DNA from: Gemmatimonas sp.
Lineage (GTDB): Bacteria > Gemmatimonadota > Gemmatimonadetes > Gemmatimonadales > Gemmatimonadaceae
Reading direction: 5' to 3'
Assembly: GCF_027531815.1 (NCBI RefSeq)
Contig: NZ_JAPZSK010000004.1
Span: forward strand, 248,001-312,000
Length of the DNA: 64,000 nucleotides
Positions 27,406-36,410 of this stretch are shown piece after piece (positions within the stretch are counted from its first letter, which is position 1; each line of letters begins with the position of its first letter). Position numbers and translations under genes: made by a program. Under the pieces are notes generated by a model. That model did no database searches and was not told where the DNA came from. It worked only from the letters and a program-made list of their open reading frames with translations.

Positions 27406-28538
27406 GCGCCGGCCCTCGTCGCGCCGGACGGATCTCGGCGGGCCAGCGAGGCCGTGACGCTCGCGGCCGCTGCCCGGATCTGCTGCTGCACTTCGGGCAC
27501 GGCGGTGGCTACCGACAGAATGACGGCCGCCGTGAGAATGTCGGTGAGCTGCTTGGGCACCACGGCGTTCACGGCCAGGCCGCCCTGCGACAGCGTGGCG
27601 AACAGCAGCGCCGCCGCGAGAATGCCGAAGGGATGATTCCGCCCCACCAGCGCTACCGCGATGCCGAGAAAACCAGCGCCACCCGCGAACCCCTCTTCGT
27701 AGTAGCCCTTGTAGCCGAGCACGAAATTGACGCCACCCAACCCGGCCAGCGCACCGGACACGATCAGGCTCACCAGCCACACGCGCGGCACCCGAACTCC
27801 GCCGTACTCGGCAGCGTCCGGCTGCAAGCCGACGGCGCGCAGTTCATAGCCACGTTGCGTGCGGAAGAGATACCACCAGCTCACCACCGCGGCGCCGATG
27901 GCAAACAGCAGCGTGAAGTTGACGGCGCTGCCACGAAACATCGGGAAGGCCTCGGCCAGCCGGGGCACGGTCCCCGCCAGGATGTCGGGGGTGCGCAGCG
28001 TTTCCGGCAGGTGCAGCTTGGCGGACACGATCCAGTTGAGCAGCGCCAGCACGATGAAGTTGAGCATGATCGTGACGATCACTTCACTGGCGCCGAAACG
28101 CGCCCGCAGCGCCCCCGGCACGGCGCCGGTGGCACCGCCCGCCAGCATGGCGGCCCCGACGCACAACGGGACGGCCACGAGCGCGGGGGTCGTTGCGGGC
28201 AGCACCAGCCCCATCAGGGCCGCACCGAATCCGCCGGCCGCGAGCTGTCCCTCGGCCCCCACGTTGAAAAGTCCGGCTCGTCCCGCCACCGCGAACGCCA
28301 AACCGGTGCAGGTGAGGGTGGTGGCCTTGTAGAGCACCTGGCCGATGCCATAGGCGTTGCCCCACGTCCCCTTCACGAGCAGCGCCCAAACCGCCGCCGG
28401 TGACTCGCCAAAGGAGAGAATGAGCAAGTCCCCCAGCACGGCGGCGAGGCCAAGAGCCACCACGGCGGGCAACACGGCCTCCAGCACACGGGCGCCGCGC
28501 AACGACGGTGTTGCCGTATCGCTCACGCTACCGCTCAT
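27402..28538 (-). CDS. Nucleoside ABC transporter permease (first subunit)
   Basis: A 378-residue polytopic inner-membrane protein related to NupP/YufP. Motifs include TGLAFAVAGRAGLFNVGAEG near residue 75 and GASEVIVTIMLNFIVLALLNW in the middle, both characteristic of the larger permease of BMP-dependent importers. The ATG at 28538 overlaps the ATPase stop and its own stop overlaps the second permease start, so the operon is translationally coupled. Purine or general nucleosides are the usual substrates; simple sugars are an alternative. Confidence 0.9.
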   Translation of the reverse strand: MSGSVSDTATPSLRGARVLEAVLPAVVALGLAAVLGDLLILSFGESPAAVWALLVKGTWGNAYGIGQVLYKATTLTCTGLAFAVAGRAGLFNVGAEGQLAAGGFGAALMGLVLPATTPALVAVPLCVGAAMLAGGATGAVPGALRARFGASEVIVTIMLNFIVLALLNWIVSAKLHLPETLRTPDILAGTVPRLAEAFPMFRGSAVNFTLLFAIGAAVVSWWYLFRTQRGYELRAVGLQPDAAEYGGVRVPRVWLVSLIVSGALAGLGGVNFVLGYKGYYEEGFAGGAGFLGIAVALVGRNHPFGILAAALLFATLSQGGLAVNAVVPKQLTDILTAAVILSVATAVPEVQQQIRAAAASVTASLARRDPSGATRAGA

Positions 28539-30097
28539 GCGGCCGCTCCGGTCATGAAGGGACCGAGTTGCTCGGCGGTGCAGCCGGCAGCCGGCAGCAC
28601 CGCAACGAAGCGACCACCGTACATCACGGCGATGCGATCGGAGAGGGCCAGTACCTCCGGCAGGTCGGCACTTACCAGCAGGATCCCCCTGCCGGCGTTG
28701 CGTGCCGCACGCAGCTGCTCATGGATGAATTCGATGGCGCCCACATCCACCCCGCGCGTGGGCTGCGCGGCCAAAAGCACACTGAAGGCGCGTCCCATTT
28801 CCCGCGCAATCACGATCTTCTGCTGGTTGCCGCCCGAGAGCGCGCGCGCCGGCAGCGCGGCCAGTGGCGGCCGGATATCGAAGCGCTGCACCTGTTCGGC
28901 GGCGTTCGCTGCGATGCGTGCGTGATCGAGGCCACCGCGGCCGCCGAAGTGATGCTGTCGACCCAGAATGAGGTTGTCCGCGATCGAATAATCGAGCACC
29001 AGTCCTCGCCGATGGCGGTCCTCCGGGATATGCGATAGCCCGCGATCGGCGCGCTCACGCACCGACAACCGGGTGAGATCGTGCGTTCCCAGCAGCATCT
29101 GTCCCGCCTGCGCACCGCGTAGGCCGGCGATGGCCTCGAGCAACTCCGTCTGTCCGTTGCCCTCCACGCCAGCGATCCCCAGGATCTCCCCCGCGCGCAG
29201 GTCGAACGACAGGTCGAGGACGGCAGGGGTGCCGCGGTCGCCGCGTACCTGGAGGCCACGCACCTGCAGCAACGGCTCGGCCACGGGGCCGCCGGCGACC
29301 GGGGCACCGTGCGCCGAGTCTTCGCGCACGGCGCCAACGGCATCGAGATGCAGGTTCACGTCGCGCCCCACCATCGCGCGCGCAATGTCACGCGGCGTTA
29401 CCCCCTTCGTGGCAAAGCGCGAGACGGTCGTCCCGGCACGCATGACGGTGATGTGATCGGACACGGCAATGACTTCATCGAGCTTGTGCGTGATGAGCAC
29501 CACGGTGCCACCAGCCTCGCACACGGTGCGCAACACCCCCCAGAGTTCCTGCACCTCCGGCGGTGACAGGACAGCGGTGGGCTCGTCGAGAATGAGCACG
29601 CGCGCTCCGCGGTAGAGCGCCTTGAGAATCTCGACGCGCTGCGCCTCACCCACGCTGAGATCCGCAATGCGTGCCCGCGGGTCCACGTGCAGGCCGCAGC
29701 GACGGCACAACGCCTCCACTTCGACCACGGCACGGTGCAGGTCGATCGTCACTCCCTTGAGCGGCTCGCTCCCCAGCACCACGTTCTCTGCCACCGTGAG
29801 AGTGGGCACGAGCATGAAGTGCTGATGCACCATGCCCACACCGGCCGCGATCGCCTCGGTGGTCTTCCACCCGGTGACATTGCGGCCGTTCACCTCCACG
29901 GTGCCGCCGTCGGGCTTGAAGAGCCCCGCCAACACCCGCATGAGGGTACTCTTGCCGGCGCCGTTCTCGCCCACCAGCGCATGGATCTCGCCGCACGCCA
30001 CCTCGAGCGACGCATCCCGGTTGGCCACCACCGCGCCAAACGTCTTGATCACGCCGGCCATGCGGATGGCTGGCGTGTCGTGGCTTGCGGCACTCAT
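28535..30097 (-). CDS. Nucleoside ABC transporter, duplicated ATP-binding protein
   Basis: A 520-residue protein with two ABC domains in tandem. The first has GENGAGKSTLM (Walker A), LSVGEAQRVEI (signature) and LILDEPTAVL (Walker B). The second has the degenerate Walker A GVEGNGQTELLEA, signature LSGGNQQKIVI and AAQPTRGVDVG, exactly as in RbsA/NupO-type ATPases where the second site is altered. The ATG at 30097 is inside the end of the binding-protein gene (ATGA overlap). It powers the two permeases encoded next. Confidence 0.93.
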   Translation of the reverse strand: MSAASHDTPAIRMAGVIKTFGAVVANRDASLEVACGEIHALVGENGAGKSTLMRVLAGLFKPDGGTVEVNGRNVTGWKTTEAIAAGVGMVHQHFMLVPTLTVAENVVLGSEPLKGVTIDLHRAVVEVEALCRRCGLHVDPRARIADLSVGEAQRVEILKALYRGARVLILDEPTAVLSPPEVQELWGVLRTVCEAGGTVVLITHKLDEVIAVSDHITVMRAGTTVSRFATKGVTPRDIARAMVGRDVNLHLDAVGAVREDSAHGAPVAGGPVAEPLLQVRGLQVRGDRGTPAVLDLSFDLRAGEILGIAGVEGNGQTELLEAIAGLRGAQAGQMLLGTHDLTRLSVRERADRGLSHIPEDRHRRGLVLDYSIADNLILGRQHHFGGRGGLDHARIAANAAEQVQRFDIRPPLAALPARALSGGNQQKIVIAREMGRAFSVLLAAQPTRGVDVGAIEFIHEQLRAARNAGRGILLVSADLPEVLALSDRIAVMYGGRFVAVLPAAGCTAEQLGPFMTGAAA

Positions 30098-31143
30098 CGC
30101 GACTCCGGGCGGCTGGACGGCACGACAATGCGTCCGGCGACGATGTCCGCGGTGAGCGAATCGAGTCGCGCCCGCACGGTGGGAGGGATCAGCGCGCGAT
30201 TGTTGTCGTCGTAGATATACCCCACGCCGCGTTCGGCAAGACCGAATTGCTGCACGCCCCCGGTAAACGTGCCGTCCTTGACCGATTGCACTGCCGCGAC
30301 CACCGACGCGTCGATCCCCTTGACCATGCTGGTGAGGATGAAGCCCGGGGCTTCGCTGTACTGATCGGCATCGACCCCGATGGCGAGCTTGCGTGTGGTG
30401 CGCGCGGCCTCGAAGACCCCGAGTCCGGTGGAGCCGGAGGCATGGAAGATCACATTCACCCCCTGGTTGTACATCGCCAACGCCATCTCCTTGCCGCGGC
30501 CGGGGTTGCGGAACGCTTCGGGGGTGACGCCGGCGTAGTTGGCAATGACCGTGCAGTCGGGGCACACGTACTCGACGCCCGCGCGATAGCCGGCCTCGAA
30601 CTTGTGGATGAGGGCGATATCCATGCCTCCCACGAAGCCCACTTTCTTGCTCTTCCCGACCAGCGCCGCGAGCGCGCCCACGAGGAACGACCCCTCTTCC
30701 TCGCGGAACTTGAGCGCGCGCAGATTGGCTGGCAGCGGTAGCGGGCTGCCGGTGGAATCCAGCGGCACCGACATGTCCACGTTCGCGAAGCGCACCTGGG
30801 GATACTCGCGCGCCAGCGCGAGCACGTCGTCGGTGAAGATGAAACCCACGCCGATCACGAGGTCCATGCCCTCGGCGGCGAGCAGACGAAGCCCCGCTTC
30901 GCGGTCGGAGCCTTCGCCGGGTTCGATGTACGTCACCCGGGCGCCCAGCTCACGCTCGGCGCGCTCGCCGCCCTGGTAGGCGCCATCGTTGAATGACTTG
31001 TCCCCGCGGCCACCCACGTCGAACACGATGCCGACATCGAGGCCATCGGTCGTGTCGGCAACCGTGGCACCGGCCGGCCGGATGGTGAGAAGCGCGAGGT
31101 GGGCGAGGAGGAGCGCCCCGATCAGATAGAGGGTGCGGCGCAT
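30094..31143 (-). CDS. BMP-family ABC transporter substrate-binding protein
   Basis: A 349-residue exported protein with an N-terminal hydrophobic signal (about residues 4-20). The start of the mature part (VGIVFDVGGRGDKSFNDGAY) and EGSFLVGALAALVGKSKKVGFVGG are the hallmarks of the Bmp/PnrA/Med family, which binds nucleosides in the periplasm. No lipobox Cys is present, so it is probably soluble or held by an uncleaved signal. The ATG at 31143 is chosen over an upstream extension because it starts the signal. It is first in an operon of importer ATPase, two permeases and an MFS gene. Confidence 0.92.
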   Translation of the reverse strand: MRRTLYLIGALLLAHLALLTIRPAGATVADTTDGLDVGIVFDVGGRGDKSFNDGAYQGGERAERELGARVTYIEPGEGSDREAGLRLLAAEGMDLVIGVGFIFTDDVLALAREYPQVRFANVDMSVPLDSTGSPLPLPANLRALKFREEEGSFLVGALAALVGKSKKVGFVGGMDIALIHKFEAGYRAGVEYVCPDCTVIANYAGVTPEAFRNPGRGKEMALAMYNQGVNVIFHASGSTGLGVFEAARTTRKLAIGVDADQYSEAPGFILTSMVKGIDASVVAAVQSVKDGTFTGGVQQFGLAERGVGYIYDDNNRALIPPTVRARLDSLTADIVAGRIVVPSSRPESR

Positions 31144-31186
31144 GGCCCCGAAGGTTCGCCGTCCGGTGCTCCGGCCGGAAGCCCTT

Positions 31187-31239
31187 GGCGCCACAAGAAC
31201 GGGCCACGGGGGATACCCGTGGCCCGTTCTTGTGGCGCC
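31187..31239 (-). terminator. Large perfect hairpin after the TPR gene
   Basis: A perfect 24-bp inverted repeat (31187-31210 with 31216-31239) with a 5-nt loop, 20 bp past the stop of the periplasmic TPR gene and 43 bp before the start of the BMP gene. No T-run follows on either strand. It probably ends the TPR transcript and insulates the importer operon. Confidence 0.75.
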
Positions 31240-31259
31240 CACCCTGCGAGGGCGGTCGG

Positions 31260-32768
31260 CTACTTGATCGGCTTGTACCGGTAGGCGTAGATCTTCTGCC
31301 CGGTCGCCTTGAGCTCCACGTTCTTCCGGTCGCCCTTCTTGAGCGCCCCCGTCTCCGCGGTGGCGCTGGCAACCAGGTTGCCGGCTTCATCGAGGAACTC
31401 CGCTGTCACCGTGTACGAACCGGTCGCGGCCACCTGCTCGAGGGCCAGCGTCAGCGTGGCCTGCTCGGCCCCGCGCGAGAAGCCGGCCACCTCCACCTTC
31501 ACCGGCAGGTTTTCGGCGAACGTCTGGTACTTCACGAGTGAGTCGGTCCACGCCTTCTTCTCGGCCGGAAGCTTGGCCGACTTCCCCATCCCCTGGGACG
31601 CATAGGCGAAGAACATCCAGGCGTCGTAGTTGTTGGGGTCGAGTGCCACCAGCTTACGACTCGGGTCAAACATTTCCTTGAAGCGATCCTTGCCGTACAG
31701 GGTGGCGGCGAAATTGCGCAGGCCGTCACGGCTATTTGGATTCTTCTTCACCGACGCCTCGAACAGCTTGAGCGCGTCGTCGCTCTTGTTTGCACGTGTG
31801 GCAATCACCCCGCCTACGGCGAGGGTCATGTCGCTCTGCTTGTCGGGGTTGGCGAGCATCTCGGCGTACACCTCTCCCATGCTCGCCGTGTCCTTCGACA
31901 GCGTGAGCGCTTCGGCCCAGTTGTTGTAGTGGTTCGGCACATCCGGGCTGTCGGGCGCATTGGCGATGAGCGCCTTGAACGACCCGGCCGCGTCCTTGGC
32001 CAGAGCAACCTGGTCCGCGCCCTGAGCGCTGCCCGCCAGTTCGAGCTGCGTCATGGCCACGTAGTACATGGAGCCGCTCTTGAGGTCCCGGTACGACGTA
32101 TCGGAACCGGCCCGCTCGATGACATGGCGCCAGTGCATGATGGCCGCCTTCTTGTCGTTCTTCAGATTGGACACGTTCGCCAGCACATAGTGCGCGTACG
32201 GGCCATCGCTCAGCAGCATCGACCGCTTGGCATAGTATTCGGCCGAATCGAGCTTGCCGGCGCTCGAGGCCGTGAGCGCCGCCTGCGTCTGGGCCAGCCA
32301 CAGCTCGTTCTGGCGCTGCGCCTTGATGTCGGCTTCGCAGGCCGGCGAGGCGGCAACGATGGCCTTGTAGGCCGCGTCCGTCGCCGTGACGAGATCGATC
32401 GCTTCCGTGGGGCTGCTGACCAGCCCGATGCTGCTGCGCACTGGAGCCGCCGGCTGGCCGGGCTCGAGGGCCCACATCTTGTACACTTCACTGAGCATGA
32501 AGTGATAGCCGGCCAGGTTCTTGGCGTACCGCTCCGGCTTCGTGTCGAGCTCCTTCGCCAGGGTCATCAGCAGCTTCTTGCGCTGATCGGCGTTCTGGGA
32601 CGACTTGGCCTGCTGGTACGACAGCGACAGCATCGCCAGCTCCTTGGGCTGGTTCAAATCGATGTTGCACGACGCCGATACGCCGCCCGGCTGGGCGACG
32701 GCCGTCGCGGGGACAGCAGTGATGAGCGACGCAGCGGCCGCGGCACCAGCGATGAACGTCAAACGCAT
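31260..32768 (-). CDS. Periplasmic tetratricopeptide-repeat protein
   Basis: A 502-residue exported protein with a signal peptide (cleavage near AVAQ, about residue 26). Several TPR-like helical pairs follow between about 40 and 410 (for example ALKLFEASVKKNPNSRDGL and NYDAWMFFAYASQGMGKS). The C-terminal 85 residues form a separate beta-rich domain (from about 420). AGGAG at 32774-32778, 5 nt before the ATG, fixes the start. No specific family or substrate is recognised; a scaffold or envelope role is likely. It is divergent from nadB. Confidence 0.8.
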   Translation of the reverse strand: MRLTFIAGAAAAASLITAVPATAVAQPGGVSASCNIDLNQPKELAMLSLSYQQAKSSQNADQRKKLLMTLAKELDTKPERYAKNLAGYHFMLSEVYKMWALEPGQPAAPVRSSIGLVSSPTEAIDLVTATDAAYKAIVAASPACEADIKAQRQNELWLAQTQAALTASSAGKLDSAEYYAKRSMLLSDGPYAHYVLANVSNLKNDKKAAIMHWRHVIERAGSDTSYRDLKSGSMYYVAMTQLELAGSAQGADQVALAKDAAGSFKALIANAPDSPDVPNHYNNWAEALTLSKDTASMGEVYAEMLANPDKQSDMTLAVGGVIATRANKSDDALKLFEASVKKNPNSRDGLRNFAATLYGKDRFKEMFDPSRKLVALDPNNYDAWMFFAYASQGMGKSAKLPAEKKAWTDSLVKYQTFAENLPVKVEVAGFSRGAEQATLTLALEQVAATGSYTVTAEFLDEAGNLVASATAETGALKKGDRKNVELKATGQKIYAYRYKPIK

Positions 32769-32802
32769 GACGTCTCCTGAAAGCGAGAGAGCAGGGGAGT
32801 CC

Positions 32803-32818
32803 GGCCGGGTTCCCGGCC
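32803..32818. promoter_or_regulatory. Palindrome between the TPR gene and nadB
   Basis: A GGCCGGG/CCCGGCC inverted repeat (7-bp arms, 2-nt gap) in the 93-bp divergent gap. It could be an operator or a short hairpin; nothing else supports a specific regulator. Confidence 0.25.
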
Positions 32819-32861
32819 AGGGGTTCAGTTGGGGACCAGATGTCCTTTGATTGAAACTACT

Positions 32862-34385
32862 ATGACCGAACGGATCCGCACCCGGTTCCTGGTGATTGGC
32901 AGCGGAGTGGCGGGGTTGCATACGGCCTGGCGGGCGTCCGCCCATGGCTCGGTGACGGTGCTCACCAAGCGCACCCTCTTCGACTCGGCGACCGCCTACG
33001 CACAAGGAGGCATCGCCGCCGCGCTCGGGGCCGGCGACAGTCCCCACTTGCACCGTGAGGATACGCTCGCCGCCGGTGCCGCGCTGTGCGACCGGGAGGC
33101 CGTCCAGATACTCGTGGAGGAGGGGCCGGCGCGGGTGCGTGAGCTGCAGGCGGCCGGTGCCCGCTTCGACCTCGACCCCGACGGGGACTTCAAGCTGGGC
33201 CGGGAAGCCGCCCACTCCCGTCACCGCATCGTGCACGCCCGCGGTGATCAGACCGGCGCCGAGGTGGCCCGGGCACTCGTGGCCAAGGTGCAGGAGTCTG
33301 CGGCCATCGACGTGCGGGAAACCGCCCGGGTGCTCGATCTGCTGCTCGTGGACGAGGGCGACGGCGTGCAGGTGGCCGGCGTTCGCGCCTCGCTGGCCGG
33401 TCGCGCGGTCGAGGTCGTGGCCGACGCCACGGTCCTCGCCACCGGGGGCTGCGGGCAGATCTTCCGCTACACCACCAACCCCCAGGTGGCCACGGGCGAT
33501 GGCTTCGCCATGGCGCACCGGGCGGGGGCGCGTCTCGCCGACATGGAGTTCGTGCAGTTCCACCCCACGGCGCTCGATACCCCCGAAAACCCGCTGGCGC
33601 TCATCTCCGAAGCCGTCCGAGGCGAAGGGGCGATTCTGCTCAACGCCCGTGGCCAGCGGTTCATGCCGGCGCGGCACCGCCTCGCCGAACTGGCCCCGCG
33701 TGACGTGGTCGCCCGGGAGATCTTCCGCGAGCAGCAGGCGCACGGTCGGGTGTTCCTCGAAGCCACGAAGCTGGGTACGGGCTTCGCCGCCCGCTTTCCG
33801 GGCATTTTCGCCCTGTGTCGGGCTCGCGGTATCGACCCCAGCTGCGAACCCATTCCGGTGACCCCGGCGGCTCATTACATGATGGGTGGGGTCGTCACCG
33901 ATCTGGCCGGCCGCTCCAGCCTGCCGCGGCTGTACGCCGTGGGGGAGGTGGCCCGGACCGGCGTGCACGGCGCCAACCGCTTGGCCTCCAACTCGCTCCT
34001 CGAAGGGCTGGTGTTCGCCGAACGGGTGGCCCGCGACCTCAACCAGACCCCAGAACATCTCCCGGTCCCTGCGCCGGACTCGTGGGACGTGCCGCCGCTC
34101 GCCGACCGCGGAGCGGCCCAAGTGGCCGCCGATGAGATCCGGCAGCTCATGTGGGACCACGCCAGCATTTCTCGCACGGCCGCCGGGTTGCGGCGCTGCC
34201 TCGCTGCGCTGCAGCGGGTCGGCGACCGTCTGGCTCCCGGGGCCACCGAAGAGCGCAATCTCCACACCACGGCGCTGTTGGTGACCGAAGCGGCCCTCCT
34301 GCGCAAGGAGTCGCGGGGAGGGCACTTCCGGAGCGATTTTCCACGCACCCGCCGGAAGTGGCAGGGGCGACACATCACCTGGTAA
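32862..34385 (+). CDS. nadB: L-aspartate oxidase
   Basis: A 507-residue flavoprotein that oxidises L-aspartate to iminoaspartate, the first step of de novo NAD synthesis. It shows the FAD dinucleotide-binding motif VIGSGVAGLHTA at the N-terminus, the AYAQGGIAAALG block near residue 46, a substrate-site region with HFHPTAL-like FHPTALDTPEN near 235 and GANRLASNSLLEGLVF near 370. These are diagnostic for NadB rather than succinate dehydrogenase. The ATG at 32862 gives a standard N-terminus. The next two genes are nadA and nadC, so the pathway to nicotinate mononucleotide is complete here. Confidence 0.96.
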   Translation: MTERIRTRFLVIGSGVAGLHTAWRASAHGSVTVLTKRTLFDSATAYAQGGIAAALGAGDSPHLHREDTLAAGAALCDREAVQILVEEGPARVRELQAAGARFDLDPDGDFKLGREAAHSRHRIVHARGDQTGAEVARALVAKVQESAAIDVRETARVLDLLLVDEGDGVQVAGVRASLAGRAVEVVADATVLATGGCGQIFRYTTNPQVATGDGFAMAHRAGARLADMEFVQFHPTALDTPENPLALISEAVRGEGAILLNARGQRFMPARHRLAELAPRDVVAREIFREQQAHGRVFLEATKLGTGFAARFPGIFALCRARGIDPSCEPIPVTPAAHYMMGGVVTDLAGRSSLPRLYAVGEVARTGVHGANRLASNSLLEGLVFAERVARDLNQTPEHLPVPAPDSWDVPPLADRGAAQVAADEIRQLMWDHASISRTAAGLRRCLAALQRVGDRLAPGATEERNLHTTALLVTEAALLRKESRGGHFRSDFPRTRRKWQGRHITW

Positions 34386-34414
34386 CGACCACCCCACAGG
34401 CGACCGGCCGCAGC

Positions 34415-35425
34415 ATGACCATTCTCGAAGCGCACTACGATCCCGCTCTCGCCGCCGAAATCCGCGCTCTCGCCAAGGCGAGGAACGCGGTCATCCTCGC
34501 GCACAACTACGAGCGGCCGGAAATCCAGGACGTGGCCGACTACGTGGGCGACTCCCTGGGGCTCTCGCGTGAGGCCGCGCGTACCGATGCCGACGTGATC
34601 GTCTTCTGCGGCGTGCACTTCATGGCTGAGACGGCGGCGATCCTGTCACCCCGGAAGACCGTCCTGCTCCCCGATCTGGCGGCGGGATGCTCGCTGGCCG
34701 CCACGATCGACGCCGAACAGCTGCGCGCCTGGAAGGCCGAACACCCCGGCGCCGTCGTCGTTGCGTATGTGAACACCACCGCCGAAGTGAAGGCCGAGAG
34801 CGACTACTGCTGCACGTCGGGCAACGCGGTCGAGGTGATCAAGGCGATCCCTGCCGATCGCGAGATCCTCTTTCTCCCCGACATGTTCCTGGGCGCGCAC
34901 GTGCGTCGCGAAACGGGACGCGACAACATTCACGTGTGGCTGGGCGAGTGTCATGTGCACGCGGGGATCGACCCCGAGCACATTGCCCGCACGCGCGCCC
35001 AGCACCCGGGAGCGGAGTTCCTCATTCACCCCGAATGCGGCTGTGCCACCCCCGTCGTGGAGGCAATCAGCGCCGGTGCCGTGGACCCGCACAACGTGCA
35101 CATCCTCTCCACGGAAGGGATGATCCGGCGCCCCGCGCAAACCGCGCAGGATACGTTCATCGTGGCCACGGAAGTCGGCATCCTGCACCGCTTGCGGCGC
35201 GAAAACCCGCTCAAGCACTTCATTGCCGCCAATGATCGTGCGCAGTGCTCGTACATGAAGGTCACCACGCTGCCGAAGGTGCGCGACGCGCTGCGCGACA
35301 TGCAACATCGCATCACGGTGCCGGATGACGTCGCGGCGCGCGCCCGTACGGCCATCGAGCGCATGGTCAGCATCGGCGGTACGGCGGGCGTCAGCCCGTT
35401 CGGACCGGAGGATCCGGGCGAATGA
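34415..35425 (+). CDS. nadA: Quinolinate synthase
   Basis: A 336-residue cytoplasmic enzyme that condenses iminoaspartate with dihydroxyacetone phosphate to quinolinate. The HNYERPEIQDVADYVGDSL motif near residue 28 is diagnostic. The three cysteines expected to hold the [4Fe-4S] cluster appear in VFCGVHF, CCTSGNAV and HPECGCATP. Length agrees with the NadA family. It follows nadB by 29 bp, and its stop overlaps the nadC start by 4 bp. An iron-sulfur enzyme of this kind is oxygen-sensitive. Confidence 0.97.
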   Translation: MTILEAHYDPALAAEIRALAKARNAVILAHNYERPEIQDVADYVGDSLGLSREAARTDADVIVFCGVHFMAETAAILSPRKTVLLPDLAAGCSLAATIDAEQLRAWKAEHPGAVVVAYVNTTAEVKAESDYCCTSGNAVEVIKAIPADREILFLPDMFLGAHVRRETGRDNIHVWLGECHVHAGIDPEHIARTRAQHPGAEFLIHPECGCATPVVEAISAGAVDPHNVHILSTEGMIRRPAQTAQDTFIVATEVGILHRLRRENPLKHFIAANDRAQCSYMKVTTLPKVRDALRDMQHRITVPDDVAARARTAIERMVSIGGTAGVSPFGPEDPGE

Positions 35426-36381
35426 GCGCCTTTCACCCACCGCTGCGACCCACCCCGCCCACGTCGCAGGCATCGATCGCCCCGCGAACGATCACCCCGC
35501 TCGACACGCCGGTGGTCCCCTCGTCGCCGCTGGCGTTTCCCCTCGACGCCACCGACACGACCGCACGGGTACGGCAGGCGCTGTTGGAAGACGAGGCCTT
35601 CAACGACGTGTCCACGCTCGCCACGGTCGTGAGCACCCGGCACGTGCGCAGCGCCATCGTGGCTCGCCGCGGCGGGGTCGTAGCCGGTGTGCCGCTCGCC
35701 ATCGAGGCGTTCCGGCAGCTCGACTCCGGCATCACTGTCCGCATCGAGGCCGAAGATGGCACGCGTATTGGTGCGGGCGGCACCGTCCTGGCGCTCACCG
35801 GCCACGCGCGCGGCATGCTCTCGGCCGAGCGCACGGCGCTCAACTACCTGCAGCGCCTGTCGGGGATTGCCACGTTGACGCGTCGCTTCGTCGAGGCGGT
35901 GCAGGGCACGGGAGCACGGATTCTCGACACCCGCAAGACGACGCCCGGATGGCGCACGCTCGAGAAGTACGCCGTCCGCGCGGGCGGTGGCACGAACCAC
36001 CGTCTCGATCTGCGCAGCGGCGTGCTGATCAAGGACAACCATCTGGCGGCCATCGGGGGCGATATCGCCATGGCGGTGCTGCGCGCGCGTCAGCTCGCGA
36101 TGCCGGGCACCCCCGTTCAGGTCGAATGCGACACCCTGCTGCAGGTCGAGGCGGCCGTCGCCGCCGGTGCCGACGGGGTGCTGCTCGACAACATGACGCT
36201 GGACGCGTTGCGCGAGGCGGTGGGAATCTGCCAGGGGCGCGTCATCACGGAAGCCTCCGGTGGGGTGACGCTCGACACCGTGCGCGCCATCGCCGAAACG
36301 GGGGTGCAGTGCATCTCCGTGGGCGCGCTGACGCATTCGGCGCCGGCACTCGACCTCGGCCTCGACTTCGACGGGCTCTGA
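35422..36381 (+). CDS. nadC: Nicotinate-nucleotide pyrophosphorylase (quinolinate phosphoribosyltransferase)
   Basis: A 319-residue enzyme that turns quinolinate and PRPP into nicotinate mononucleotide. The motifs ERTALNYLQRLSGIAT, TRKTTPGWRTLEKYAVRAGG and KDNHL (about 135-205) are typical of type II QPRTases. The protein carries about 40 extra Pro/Thr/Ser-rich residues before the catalytic domain; the ATG is retained because it forms an ATGA overlap with nadA, but a later start would give a normal length of about 280. It completes the nadB-nadA-nadC operon. Confidence 0.95.
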   Translation: MSAFHPPLRPTPPTSQASIAPRTITPLDTPVVPSSPLAFPLDATDTTARVRQALLEDEAFNDVSTLATVVSTRHVRSAIVARRGGVVAGVPLAIEAFRQLDSGITVRIEAEDGTRIGAGGTVLALTGHARGMLSAERTALNYLQRLSGIATLTRRFVEAVQGTGARILDTRKTTPGWRTLEKYAVRAGGGTNHRLDLRSGVLIKDNHLAAIGGDIAMAVLRARQLAMPGTPVQVECDTLLQVEAAVAAGADGVLLDNMTLDALREAVGICQGRVITEASGGVTLDTVRAIAETGVQCISVGALTHSAPALDLGLDFDGL

Positions 36382-36410
36382 CCACGCGCGCCACTGTCAC
36401 CACTGCCCCC

